Below, piece after piece: positions 25,821 through 34,964 of a stretch of DNA of 64,000 nucleotides (its first letter is position 1; the number at the start of each line of letters is the position of its first letter). This DNA is from Methanoregula sp. PtaU1.Bin051 (GTDB lineage: Archaea > Halobacteriota > Methanomicrobia > Methanomicrobiales > Methanospirillaceae), in NCBI GenBank assembly GCA_002067895.1, contig MVRE01000017.1, positions 1-64,000 on the forward strand. The letters are read 5' to 3'. The notes below the pieces were generated by a model that saw nothing but the letters and a program-made list of their open reading frames with translations, was not told where the DNA came from and ran no database searches. The position numbers were made by a program, and so were the translations under genes.

Positions 25821-27118
25821 GGAGCTGGGACCCGCGGATCGAAGAGATGCCGGTACCTGAACTGAAGGAGATGCAGTACCGGCTGCTAAAGACGCTCGTG
25901 TACCGGCTGTACAGTTTCTCGCCGTTCTACCACGACAGGATGGTCGCAAACAAGGTGCACCCGGACGACATCAGGGAACTGTCTGACGTAAAAAAACTCC
26001 CGTTCATGTTCAAGAAGGACCTTCGGGACAACTACCCGGACAAGTTCTTCACTGCACCCAGAGAGGAACTGGTCAGGTACCACGTCTCCTCGGGGACGAC
26101 GGGAAAGCCGACCGTGGTCGGGTACACGGAGAACGACCTGAATCTCTGGACCAACTCGCTTGCCCGGGCGCTCACCTCGTGCGGGCTGGGGCGGGGCGAC
26201 ACGATCCAGGTCAGCTACGGGTACGGCCTCTTTACCGGAGGATTAGGCCTCCACTACGGCGCCGAGCGGATCGGGGCGATCGTGCTCCCCACAAGCGTCG
26301 GCAACACCGAGCGGCAGATCGAGCTGATGCAGGACCTGGGCTCGACCGCGATCGCCTGCACGCCCTCGTACCTGCTCCACATGGGCGAGGTCGCCGAGAA
26401 GATGGGAGTCTCTATCGCGAAGGACACGCAGTTGAAGACCGCCATCCTCGGCGCCGAGCCGTGGACGGAGAAGATGCGGGAGCGGATGGAGGAGTGGCTC
26501 GGGATCAAGGCGTACGACATCTACGGGACGAGCGAACTGTCGGGCCCGATGTTCACGGAGTGTACCGAGCAGAAAGGGTTCCACATCTGGAGCGACATCG
26601 CGCTTACCGAGGTCATCGATCCAGCGTCCGGCGAACCAGTCGCGCCGGGAGAGCGGGGGGAGCTTACTGTGACAATCCTGCAGAAGGAGGCGCTCCCCAT
26701 GATCCGGTACCGGATCGGGGATATCACGACCATGGATGAGGAGCCCTGCCCCTGCGGCAGGACACACCCCCGGGTCCACCGGATCCAGGGCCGTGTCGAT
26801 GACATGCTGATCATCCGGGGCATCAACGTCTTCCCCTCGCAGGTCGAGCACGCGCTGATGGGTATTCCCGAGGTCGGTCAGCACTTCCAGATCGTCGTCG
26901 ACCGTAAAGGGGCGCTTGACGACATGATGGTCAGGGTCGAGCTTGCCCCGGGCTCGTTCTCCGATAAGATCACCGACATCATGCACATCAAGAGCAAGGT
27001 CGAGCACAAGCTGCTCAATTTCCTGAACGTGAAGGCGAACGTGGAACTGGTCGAGCCGGGCAGCCTGCCCCGGTTCGAGGGGAAATCCAAGAAAGTCGTT
27101 GATAAGAGGTCGTTGTAA
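25817..27118 (+). CDS. paaK: Phenylacetate-CoA ligase family enzyme (second of tandem pair)
   Basis: 433 aa, same architecture as its neighbour: SSGTTGKPTVVGYT, YGTSELSGPMFTEC, RIGDIT and GRVDDMLIIRGINVFPSQVE. It has an extra CPCGRTH in the linker where the first has CLCRRG, so the Cys pair is better kept here. The two share most motif residues and probably arose by duplication; they could form a heteromer or differ in acid specificity. The start overlaps the first copy and the stop abuts the ACT gene (TAATG overlap). Confidence 0.9.
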   Translation: MRSWDPRIEEMPVPELKEMQYRLLKTLVYRLYSFSPFYHDRMVANKVHPDDIRELSDVKKLPFMFKKDLRDNYPDKFFTAPREELVRYHVSSGTTGKPTVVGYTENDLNLWTNSLARALTSCGLGRGDTIQVSYGYGLFTGGLGLHYGAERIGAIVLPTSVGNTERQIELMQDLGSTAIACTPSYLLHMGEVAEKMGVSIAKDTQLKTAILGAEPWTEKMRERMEEWLGIKAYDIYGTSELSGPMFTECTEQKGFHIWSDIALTEVIDPASGEPVAPGERGELTVTILQKEALPMIRYRIGDITTMDEEPCPCGRTHPRVHRIQGRVDDMLIIRGINVFPSQVEHALMGIPEVGQHFQIVVDRKGALDDMMVRVELAPGSFSDKITDIMHIKSKVEHKLLNFLNVKANVELVEPGSLPRFEGKSKKVVDKRSL

Positions 27119-27552
27119 TGGACACGAAAAAGTATGTCATCAAGCAGATCTCGGTCTTTTCCGAGAACCGGCCCGGCCGGCTCGCGGCGATCGCTCATGC
27201 GCTGGGCGAGGAGAATGTCAACATCCTCGCTTTCTCGATTGCCGAGGCGGACGGCTTCGGTGTTGTCCGGGCGCTCGTGGATCACCCCGAGAAGGCAAAG
27301 AAGAAGCTTGTGGCGCTCGGGTTCAACGTCGCGTTCACGGACGTGATCGCGGTCCGGATGAAGGACAAACCCGGCGGTCTTTATGAGATCGCGAAACTTC
27401 TGGGTGACGCAAATATCAACATCGAGTACTCCTACGCCTACTCGGGAAAGGAAGGCGCTGTCCTGATCCTCCGCGTCGACCAGGTGGATGATGCGATTAA
27501 AAAGATCAGCGCGTTCGGCGTCCAGCTGATCGAGAGCAGCGTCTTCCACTGA
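27118..27552 (+). CDS. Tandem ACT-domain protein
   Basis: 144 aa made of two ACT domains: residues 9-68 (ISVFSENRPGRLAAIAHAL) and 78-140 (VRMKDKPGGLYEIAKLLGD). ACT domains bind amino acids. The third place in the paaK-paaK-ACT operon suggests it senses aromatic or branched amino acids and controls the ligases, either directly or as part of a complex. The ATG overlaps the paaK stop codon. Confidence 0.88.
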   Translation: MDTKKYVIKQISVFSENRPGRLAAIAHALGEENVNILAFSIAEADGFGVVRALVDHPEKAKKKLVALGFNVAFTDVIAVRMKDKPGGLYEIAKLLGDANINIEYSYAYSGKEGAVLILRVDQVDDAIKKISAFGVQLIESSVFH

Positions 27553-27571
27553 CTTGGAGCCCTCACTCCAC

Positions 27572-27583
27572 TTTTTCTTTTTT
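27572..27583 (+). terminator. T-rich archaeal terminator of the paaK operon
   Basis: TTTTTCTTTTTT follows the ACT gene stop by about 20 bp, the oligo-T signal typical of archaeal transcription termination. No strong hairpin precedes it. Confidence 0.45.
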
Positions 27584-27639
27584 AGGGTTAGTTGAAGCGA
27601 AGGCGCTGGATGGGTTTCGGATTGGCCGGTTTTTGCCGG

Positions 27640-28035
27640 TTACTGCCCTTCCGGCGTTTGCCCTGCCCCTGCTCTCCTGCGGGCCCGTATGAGATACAGG
27701 CCGACTCCCACAGGGATTACAAATGTCAGTGTATAATACACGAACACGTCGGGCCCGTAGTAGGTGGCATGGAGAAGCAGGACGATGAACAGGTAGTCGA
27801 GCACGACCGCGATCATCGTCCACGCCACACCGACCTTCGCGTAGTAGTTTAGGGGGAGGTCGCGCTTATGGAACCACCACCACGCGATCACGATGGTGAC
27901 CGGCGTGCAGACGATAAGGAGGATCCAGCCCATCATCTTTGCCAATGGCGAGAAGAAGAGCACGAGCGAGAGGAGATACCCGATCAGCCAGAGGCCTGTG
28001 CCGAGACCCGCGGTGTCTTTGATCCACTGCTTCAT
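27640..28035 (-). CDS. Small integral membrane protein
   Basis: 131 aa from MKQWIKD at 28035; the frame also runs upstream to 28095 but without a better start. Four hydrophobic segments (LGTGLWLIGYLLSLVLFF, MMGWILLIVCTPVTIVIAWWW, WTMIAVVLDYLFIVLLL, FVYYTLTFVIPVGVGLYLI) are followed by a basic tail. This looks like a conserved four-helix membrane protein of unknown function. It converges with the paaK operon. Confidence 0.7.
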   Translation of the reverse strand: MKQWIKDTAGLGTGLWLIGYLLSLVLFFSPLAKMMGWILLIVCTPVTIVIAWWWFHKRDLPLNYYAKVGVAWTMIAVVLDYLFIVLLLHATYYGPDVFVYYTLTFVIPVGVGLYLIRARRRAGAGQTPEGQ

Positions 28036-28224
28036 AGCTGGTCTCTTTGCCGCTCCGTACTCTTCAGCCTTGCGCCCGGATACGGCACACAACAACCCGG
28101 TCCCGGCATGACGGGGGGCGGGCCAATGGCGGGTAGTGTTCCTGTGACTGCTGTAAGATTTTTATCCATAAACGGAAATGATCGATTATTGGCAGCTTTG
28201 CTGGCAGGAAAAGGGTGATACCGC

Positions 28225-28434
28225 ATGGGTAAAGGTGGAAAGGTCCGCAAAAGGCATCTGGGCGGCAGTGGCAGCACGGGGCAGGGCCGGCGCGTCAGCG
28301 ACAAATACCAGTGGGAGCCGGAAAAACACTACCGGGATGCCGACCGCGACCTGCGGGACCTGTACGATGAGCCGCAGGACGCTGTAAACGACGAGTATAT
28401 CTGGCCGGAGTTCGAGAGCGAGGACGATGACTGA
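28225..28434 (+). CDS. Small charged hypothetical protein
   Basis: 69 aa. The N-terminus is glycine- and lysine-rich (MGKGGKVRKRHLGGSGS); the remainder is strongly acidic with a DRDLRDLYDEPQD stretch and ends in EDDD. GGTGAT lies about 8 nt upstream of the ATG. It is probably soluble and possibly disordered. No family is recognised. An A/T-rich tail with T runs at about 28455-28468 may terminate it. Confidence 0.6.
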   Translation: MGKGGKVRKRHLGGSGSTGQGRRVSDKYQWEPEKHYRDADRDLRDLYDEPQDAVNDEYIWPEFESEDDD

Positions 28435-28507
28435 AATAACCTGCGGGCGCTCTTCATTTTTCCATTTTTAAACGCGCCGGGCCCGGCCCTACGGGTGTAA
28501 AGGAGGA

Positions 28508-30019
28508 TTATTCCTGACCGGGGCGCCGGTCGTCCCCACTACCTTTTTCGTCCGTTTCCGTGCCGGTACCGTGGGCGGAAAAGACCGGGAACCTGAGCAT
28601 GTACCGGAGTCCCCCGATGGTCGAGAGGTTTCGCATCTCGCGGCTGACCTGCGCGATCATCTCGTGGACGACAAGCCGCTCCTCAACCTCCCCTGCCTCC
28701 TTCACATAGGCAAGCCGGTGGATGGAGTACATCCCGATAAAAAATGCAAAGACAAAGAAGAAGTCCCAGTACGTGAAGTCCAGCGTCTGGATGGCAAAGG
28801 TGGTCCCCGGGCTTACCCAGTTGAGCGTGAGCGAGAGTTCGGTTGCCTCGAACGAATCGACAAACATGCCGCCGATCACCGGCGCGATCCCCGCGGCAAG
28901 GGAGTTTGTTATGTTGATCGTTGCCAGGTACGCGGTTGCGCTCCCTGCGGGTGCGAGCTTGAGCCCGATGTTTGCCGACGCGAGCGTGACCCCTGCTGTC
29001 GAGACTCCCATCAGGATGTGCAGGACGACAAGGAGCGGGAGAGTGAGCATGTGCTTGGCCGGCATTGTCGTAAACGTCCAGCCAAGGATGCAGATCATAA
29101 AAAGCGGGCCGGAGACCCGGAGCACGGACTTGTTGCTGTACCGGTCGGAGATCCTGCCCCACATGTGGTAGGAGAGCACGCTTGCGACCTGGCTTAGGAC
29201 GGCAAGGGCAATGACGAGCGTGATGTCGAGGTCGAGCATGACAAGCAGGTAGACGGTGAAGAACGGCGCCGCAAGGTTGACGGCAAAGTTCCACGCACCG
29301 AGGAAGGTGATCAGCCGGGTGAAGTTGTCGTCATGGAACGTCGACCTCACCTGGTCGGTGAACGGGACCGTTGCCGTCTCTTTCAGCAACGGTTCCGGAA
29401 TCTTCGACATGTACCAGATCCCAAAAAGGCCTGCGATAAAGCCGCCAATGAAGATGACCGAGTAGGCGGTGCCCGGGGGGAATGTTGTGTTCCTCTGGAT
29501 GATATCGATCAGGCCGCCGGCGGCAAGGGAGAGGACGATCCCGAGCGCGAGGGAGAGCGCCATGCGGCGGGAGAAGAAGCTTCCGAGGATCTCCTGCGGC
29601 ACGAGGTCGCGCATCCACGAGTTCCAGCTGCAATGGGAGACCGCCGAGATGCAGCCGTACAGGATGAGGGAGAGGACCAGGACGGGGATTGCCGCTGCCG
29701 GGCCGAAGAGGAACGGGATTAAGGCAATCACGATCCAGAAGAGCCGTGCGATGATCGATGCCCCGACACAGATGAACCGCCGGTTGCGGATCTTTTCCAC
29801 GACCGTTATCGCGGGCATCTGGATGAGCTCGGCAAGCGGCGGGATTGCCGCAAGCAGCCCGATCACGGTGTTGGATGCCCCCAGCTTGAGGCCAAACGCG
29901 ACAAGGAAGATCCCGCTCGTCAGCGTGACCATAGCCTGCGTGGCAAGCCCGTCTTTGATGACATACGAGAGCCCTGTCGAGATCTCGTCTGCGTCCAGGG
30001 TCTCTTTCGGGCTCATCAT
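28508..30019 (-). CDS. Major facilitator superfamily transporter
   Basis: 503 aa with about twelve membrane helices. An MFS-type loop and basic motif follows helix II (VVEKIRNRRFICVGASIIARL), and a WGRISDRYSNKSVLRVSG stretch in the second half is the conserved inter-helix loop. It carries a cytoplasmic C-terminal tail of about 60 residues. Substrate unknown. The 401-bp gap upstream to the PAS kinase (30020-30420) contains no recognised gene. Confidence 0.85.
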   Translation of the reverse strand: MMSPKETLDADEISTGLSYVIKDGLATQAMVTLTSGIFLVAFGLKLGASNTVIGLLAAIPPLAELIQMPAITVVEKIRNRRFICVGASIIARLFWIVIALIPFLFGPAAAIPVLVLSLILYGCISAVSHCSWNSWMRDLVPQEILGSFFSRRMALSLALGIVLSLAAGGLIDIIQRNTTFPPGTAYSVIFIGGFIAGLFGIWYMSKIPEPLLKETATVPFTDQVRSTFHDDNFTRLITFLGAWNFAVNLAAPFFTVYLLVMLDLDITLVIALAVLSQVASVLSYHMWGRISDRYSNKSVLRVSGPLFMICILGWTFTTMPAKHMLTLPLLVVLHILMGVSTAGVTLASANIGLKLAPAGSATAYLATINITNSLAAGIAPVIGGMFVDSFEATELSLTLNWVSPGTTFAIQTLDFTYWDFFFVFAFFIGMYSIHRLAYVKEAGEVEERLVVHEMIAQVSREMRNLSTIGGLRYMLRFPVFSAHGTGTETDEKGSGDDRRPGQE

Positions 30020-30420
30020 AGCTGAAACACGCCGGCTTTTGATATGAACGGGAACGCCTGTACGGAGCAGGCCGCCCGTATTCTGTATGGATTATCTGGT
30101 TTGGGCAGACAGTTCAAAAAATTTCTCTCCTACCGGTGGATCAGGTACCCGGTTTTGTCCTGATGATCCGGCAACGGACATAACGGCGCGGGGCATACAA
30201 GTCATCGGTACTGCCTTTTCCTTCCAGAGGATCCGAAAGCCCGCTATTGCCATGCAGATTGCAAGGTGAACAGGATTCTTTAAGAGAGGGAAGCTCCCAT
30301 TCCTGTTACTTGTAAAGCAAAGCAAAACGCCGGATGTGTCCCGTCGTGTATACCTTACGCGGGGAACTCTCCCCGGAACCGTCAGGGCTTTTTCCGGTGA
30401 ACGCGGCTGTTTAAGGGTCG

Positions 30421-32844
30421 GTGCCTGTGTCCCGGCAGGATGACGAGAAAGGGGAGGAACAGCCCCCAAAGGCGGTCCCGGGGGAAAAACACATGGAGCC
30501 GGACCCATCCATCCAGTCCCTGCTGGAGAGCGGGGAGCTGTACAAGGCTGTCTTTGAAAACACCGGTGCGGCCACGGTTATCCTTGACGACGACACAACG
30601 ATCGGCCTCGCCAACACGCAGTTCGAACGGCTCTCGGGCTACCCGAAAGATGAGGTCGAGGGAAAGAAGAGCTGGACCGAGTTTATCGTAAAGGAAGACC
30701 TTGAGCGGATGCTTGCCCAGCACCGCATCAGGAGGACGGATCCGGAGAAGGCGCTTACAAGCTACGAGTTCCGTTTCGTGGACAGGGCGGGGAAACTGCA
30801 CCACATCCATATCAACATCGCCATGATCCCCGGCACGAGAAAGAGCGTGGCATCGCTCCTCGATATCACGGAGCGCAGGGAGGCAGAGGACGCTGTTCGG
30901 GAGAGCGGGGAGCGCTACCGGCTCATCATGGAGAACGCAAACGACGGCATCATGGTCAACGAGCTGACGCCGGAGGGGCCGGGCCGCTTTATCGACGTAA
31001 ACAACGAGGCGTGCCGGATCCTCGGGATGACCCGCGAGGAACTGAAGGATACCCGGTTGATCGACCTCGATGCGCCGGAGATTAGACAGCGGGCCACTGA
31101 TATCCTGCGGCAGCTCAAGGAAAACCGGCACATGGTAATCCAGACCATTTACCGCCCGAAAGCCAAAAACGAGAAAGTTATCGAGGTGAGTGTCAGCCTG
31201 TTCGACCTGCACGGCCTTCCCGCCATGCTTTCGGTCGTCCGCGAGGTCACGGAACGCTGGCAGATCGAAAAGGCGATCCGGCAGCAGAACCAGGCGCTCG
31301 AGATCATCAACACGCTGGCCGCTGACCTTGCGGCCCTGCCATACGAGGAGAGCATCCAGAAGCGGGCACTGCGCGCCCTGCAGGAGATCTCCGGCGCGGT
31401 CGCGACGTGGTTTTCCGATTACGACCCTTCGGACCAGACCCTCGTACTGGGCGAGATCGAGACAGACGCTGAGCTTTTAAGAAACGTGGCGGCGGTGGCG
31501 GGGATCCGGCCGGGGTCCGTGCGCTCACCGGTTAACGATGAGACATACCGGGAGATCACCGGCAGCATCATCGGGAGGAGGAGGACATTGACCGAGATCA
31601 GCTTCGGGGCAATCCCGCCGCGCATCGGATCGCTCGTGCAGTCCATCACGCGGATCGACCGCTTTATCGGCATCGCCTACGTGGTCGAGGGTGAACTGTA
31701 TGGCACGTCGGCCATGGGGCTCCGGGCTAACGACCCTGACCCTCCCGACGAGATCCTGCTCGCGTTTGCCCACGTCGTGGCCATTTCGCTGCGCCGGAGA
31801 AACGCGGAGATGGCACTTCGGCAGAGCGAGGAGAAATTCCGTTCCATTGTCGAAAACATGCAGGACATCTATTACCGGACTGATAACGAAGGCAGGCTGG
31901 TCATGGCAAGCCCGTCGGCAGCAAAGATCATGGGATACCGTTCGCCGGATGAGATGGTCGGGAAAAAAATAATCGATAACCTGTACACTTCCCCGGAGGA
32001 CCTGGACAGGTTCATCCGGGACTTGGACAGGAACGGCTCCGTGCACAACCGTGTCGTCACGTTAAGGAAACGGGACGGGACGCCGTTCATCGTTTCCGCA
32101 AGCTGCCAGTTTTACTATGATAAGTCCGGGAAGATCCTCGGCGTGGAGGGCATCGTGCATGACATCAACGAGATCACGAAGGTAAAAGACGCCCTTTCCG
32201 CTGCGAACAAGAAGCTCGGCCTGCTCTCGAGTGTCACGCGCCATGACGTGCTCAACAAGCTGACGGTTTTGATGTCGCACCTCGGCTTTATGGAGAAAAA
32301 GACTGCGGATCCGGACCTCCTTGCCCATATCGCCAAGGCAAAGAACGCAGGGGAGACGATCCGGCAGCAGATCGAGTTTACCAAGATCTACCACGGCCTC
32401 GGCCTCCACGAGCCGCAGTGGGTGGAGGTAGGAAAAGTGCTCCAGAAGCTGCAGGCTCCGCCGGGCATCTCCCTGTCCGCTGCTGCCGATGGTTTTGAGA
32501 TCCTCGCCGACCCCCTGCTCATCAAGGTGTTCGAGAACCTGCTCGACAATACTGTCCGGCACGGGCAGAAGGCGACAGCGGTCACGATCGCGGTTGCTGA
32601 GTCCGATCCCGCCCTGACCATTACCTACGAAGACAACGGGGACGGCATACCAGCCGACATGAAGGAGAGTATCTTTGAATGGGGGTACGGGAGAAACACG
32701 GGGTTCGGGCTCTTCCTCGTCCGCGAGATCCTCGCAATCACTGGCATGAAGATAACGGAGACCGGAAAGCACGGCGCCGGCGCCCGGTTCGTAATCTCCG
32801 TGCCGAAAGGGGCGTACCGGATCGCCGGGAAGCCTGCGAGCTGA
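30421..32844 (+). CDS. Cytoplasmic multi-PAS/GAF sensor histidine kinase
   Basis: 807 aa from GTG at 30421 (ATG at 30493 is an alternative). Order: PAS (about 35-150), PAS (about 163-285), GAF-like (about 300-460), PAS (about 475-598), a dimerisation helix with the phospho-accepting His in SVTRHDVLNKL (about 610), then a HATPase with N box VFENLLDNTVRHG, G1 EDNGDGIP and G2 GFGLFLVREIL. No membrane helix, so it senses cytoplasmic signals such as redox or small ligands. No response regulator is encoded nearby, so the partner is elsewhere. It is the intact counterpart of the degenerate module at 5289-6860. Confidence 0.9.
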   Translation: MPVSRQDDEKGEEQPPKAVPGEKHMEPDPSIQSLLESGELYKAVFENTGAATVILDDDTTIGLANTQFERLSGYPKDEVEGKKSWTEFIVKEDLERMLAQHRIRRTDPEKALTSYEFRFVDRAGKLHHIHINIAMIPGTRKSVASLLDITERREAEDAVRESGERYRLIMENANDGIMVNELTPEGPGRFIDVNNEACRILGMTREELKDTRLIDLDAPEIRQRATDILRQLKENRHMVIQTIYRPKAKNEKVIEVSVSLFDLHGLPAMLSVVREVTERWQIEKAIRQQNQALEIINTLAADLAALPYEESIQKRALRALQEISGAVATWFSDYDPSDQTLVLGEIETDAELLRNVAAVAGIRPGSVRSPVNDETYREITGSIIGRRRTLTEISFGAIPPRIGSLVQSITRIDRFIGIAYVVEGELYGTSAMGLRANDPDPPDEILLAFAHVVAISLRRRNAEMALRQSEEKFRSIVENMQDIYYRTDNEGRLVMASPSAAKIMGYRSPDEMVGKKIIDNLYTSPEDLDRFIRDLDRNGSVHNRVVTLRKRDGTPFIVSASCQFYYDKSGKILGVEGIVHDINEITKVKDALSAANKKLGLLSSVTRHDVLNKLTVLMSHLGFMEKKTADPDLLAHIAKAKNAGETIRQQIEFTKIYHGLGLHEPQWVEVGKVLQKLQAPPGISLSAAADGFEILADPLLIKVFENLLDNTVRHGQKATAVTIAVAESDPALTITYEDNGDGIPADMKESIFEWGYGRNTGFGLFLVREILAITGMKITETGKHGAGARFVISVPKGAYRIAGKPAS

Positions 32845-32932
32845 ACCCGCCGGTACCATCTGTGATTGTCTTCCGGTCTTTCGGCATGATATCGATCGGC
32901 ATCCACGGTTATTTTCAATAAGGAAAGCATTA

Positions 32933-32940
32933 TTTATAAG
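32933..32940 (+). promoter_or_regulatory. TATA box of the 170-aa gene
   Basis: TTTATAAG, centred about 22 nt before the ATG at 32959 and embedded in an A/T tract. The spacing implies a leaderless transcript; no ribosome binding site is present. Confidence 0.6.
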
Positions 32941-32958
32941 ATAACAATATTACTTCAT

Positions 32959-33471
32959 ATGCCCCCGGATGCATCAAAAGCAATAGAAGAAAAATTCAAT
33001 TCCATACGACAGCGGGACGGAATTGATGTTTTAAAGGAGAGAGACCTCAGGCATATCGAGGATCTCATCGGACATCCAGAAAAAAAGATTGTCCTTGCTG
33101 ATAATTCGCAAAAACTGGAGTCCCAGGAATACAAACTGGTCTTCTGTGTGCAGGGAAGCCGGGAATTGTCAAGGTTCTCCTGCAGGGCGTCGATCAGGAA
33201 AGGAAATCCGCAAAAACCCGGTGAATTAAAACCAAAAATGCTGGGAGACGGGGAATGGACCCGGATTACGGCAAACGCTGCAAACGTTCATAATTTCTAT
33301 TACCTGTACTGGGACTGGAACCAGACCGATCCCTATATGGCACTTGACAATTATGACGTAACAATTGCGATCACCGATGTCGATTTCATAACGAAGGATG
33401 TCTTTATGGAAAAACACTATAACGTTGAAATCACGAACGAGGATCGCGAGAAGAGGAAAAAGAAAAGGTAA
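32959..33471 (+). CDS. Hypothetical soluble protein
   Basis: 170 aa, no signal or membrane segment. N-terminal helix, then a beta-rich core (EYKLVFCVQGSRELSRFSC, NFYYLYWDWNQTD, YDVTIAITDVDFIT) and a basic C-terminal tail (DREKRKKKR). The central part resembles a single compact beta domain. No family is recognised. The A-rich start region and leaderless promoter set it apart from its GC-rich neighbours, so it may be a later arrival. Confidence 0.7.
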   Translation: MPPDASKAIEEKFNSIRQRDGIDVLKERDLRHIEDLIGHPEKKIVLADNSQKLESQEYKLVFCVQGSRELSRFSCRASIRKGNPQKPGELKPKMLGDGEWTRITANAANVHNFYYLYWDWNQTDPYMALDNYDVTIAITDVDFITKDVFMEKHYNVEITNEDREKRKKKR

Positions 33472-33512
33472 TTCCTTTTCCCGCTGTGGGATAACAAGAG
33501 GACTGCCGGCTC

Positions 33513-33947
33513 CTAAACCCGCCGTAACGTGTCGATGGCGACAGAGAACTGCTCCGCATCGTTCACGTATATAAGCTCAAGAGTGTCTGTCCCGGTAATT
33601 TCCCCGGTGCTGTACCCGCTCTCCTGTACTATCGTCAGTGTTCTTCCGTCCCTTCCGACTGCTCCCGCGACCTCGGACGAGAAGATGATTTTTCCGTTCT
33701 CGACGACGGTCAAGTTCCCGGCAAAGATCCGGCCGTGCTGCTCCGCAATGACAAGGGTGATAGTGCCGCCTGCATGGTCGTTGAACCCGATACCGTTGTC
33801 GTAGCCCGTCATGGTGCCGGCCCATGTGCCCGTGAGGTCGAAGACGGCCGGGAGATCTTTCGGGCCGGAAGGGGGCGAGTACGGGGCGGAGGTTGTGCAG
33901 CCGCAGGTAATCAAAGTGAGGATGATGAGAGTGATTACTGTCTTCAT
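33513..33947 (-). CDS. Secreted lipoprotein, hypothetical
   Basis: 144 aa from MKTVITLIILTLITCGCTTS, a classic lipoprotein signal with Cys at about residue 16-18. The mature part is a beta-rich domain (DLTGTWAGTMTGYDNG, GGTITLVIAEQHGRIFAGNLTVV, TGTDTLELIYV), similar in style to lipocalin-like small domains. It is anchored outside the membrane. Neighbouring genes also encode lipoproteins. Confidence 0.75.
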   Translation of the reverse strand: MKTVITLIILTLITCGCTTSAPYSPPSGPKDLPAVFDLTGTWAGTMTGYDNGIGFNDHAGGTITLVIAEQHGRIFAGNLTVVENGKIIFSSEVAGAVGRDGRTLTIVQESGYSTGEITGTDTLELIYVNDAEQFSVAIDTLRRV

Positions 33948-34035
33948 GCCAGTTCCATGTGCCATGATAAGAGATAAGAGTGGCGGGGAGATGGCCGGGT
34001 CACCCGGGGCGTACCCGGGATCGCTGTGCCAGGCG

Positions 34036-34863
34036 CTATAACCGGGAGATCCAGCTGTCGCAGCTGTTCATCGCGTCACGGGCCACCGCTGAGTAGTTGC
34101 CGTTACCGGCAGCGATATCCCCGTACATCTGCCGTGCCGCCCGGAATACTGATTTTGCCTCGGAAAAATCCGCTGCCGCGCTGCCCAGGACGTTCCTGGC
34201 ACGGTACTCCTCTCCCCGCGCGACCAGCATCTCTGCCCAGAAATACCGGTCATCGGCCCTGAAAAGAGGATCGACTTCGATCGTGTACACCAGCAGCTCG
34301 TTGATGGCCCCGGGGTGGATCGCTTCCCAGCCGGCAATGTACCTGCTGAGCTCGTCCTGAGGGACATAGCCGGATTCCCGGATCTGGCGGTCCGCCGCGA
34401 GAGCTTTTGTAAAGGCTTCCAGCGCCCGTTTCGCTTCAGATGCTGCAGACCGGACCTCCATCTGTGCGCCGGTATAAACCCGTTTGTTCTCATATTCTCT
34501 CGAAAGGGCCGCATCCCGGATAGCTTTGGCGTACTGCTCCATCCCGTCGATTGTTATCAGGTTGTAGACGCAGATCTTCCGGAGCACCGCGATCTCCTGC
34601 TTTTCGCTGTCGCTCATGGGCGTGATTGTGTCCAGCGTCTGTACTGCATTCTCGTACTTGCTTCGTGCCGAGAGCAGCTTTATCGTCTCGTTCTTCAGGT
34701 CCTCCGCCGCCAGGTCGAAATTCAGCAGGTCTGTCTTGGCATCGTCCATCCATGCCGCGGCCACGCGGATCTCCTCCCCCCGGGCAGGGGTGATGCAGCC
34801 GGGCATACATCCGCCCGCCATAAGAAGGATGGTGAGCATGACGAAGGGAATACGGTTATCCAT
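34036..34863 (-). CDS. Secreted lipoprotein with helical domain
   Basis: 275 aa from MDNRIPFVMLTILLMAGGCM; a lipobox-like LMAGGC puts the modified Cys near residue 19. The mature protein is almost entirely helical (DAKTDLLNFDLAAEDLKNE, AASEAKRALEAFTKALAAD), suggesting a coiled or TPR-like fold. It is divergent from the PEGA lipoprotein gene, sharing a 101-bp promoter region. Upstream in-frame ATGs (34875, 34899) would add unneeded residues before the signal. Function unknown. Confidence 0.72.
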   Translation of the reverse strand: MDNRIPFVMLTILLMAGGCMPGCITPARGEEIRVAAAWMDDAKTDLLNFDLAAEDLKNETIKLLSARSKYENAVQTLDTITPMSDSEKQEIAVLRKICVYNLITIDGMEQYAKAIRDAALSREYENKRVYTGAQMEVRSAASEAKRALEAFTKALAADRQIRESGYVPQDELSRYIAGWEAIHPGAINELLVYTIEVDPLFRADDRYFWAEMLVARGEEYRARNVLGSAAADFSEAKSVFRAARQMYGDIAAGNGNYSAVARDAMNSCDSWISRL

Positions 34864-34964
34864 CGTACTGTTCATTGGATTGAGAGATGTGATAAACATT
34901 CATCCGGGCCGGTTCCCTATATATCGGAATACCGCAATGGTAATTATTCAGGACAGGGTTTGCA

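Noticed and set aside
26243-27007. A 254-codon minus-strand frame inside the second paaK gene
   Set aside because: It is an antisense shadow in GC-rich sequence, His/Asp/Leu-rich without motifs; the sense strand encodes a clear ligase.
30421-32844. A two-component operon around the multi-PAS kinase
   Set aside because: No receiver-domain gene is present on either side, so the kinase is listed as an orphan.
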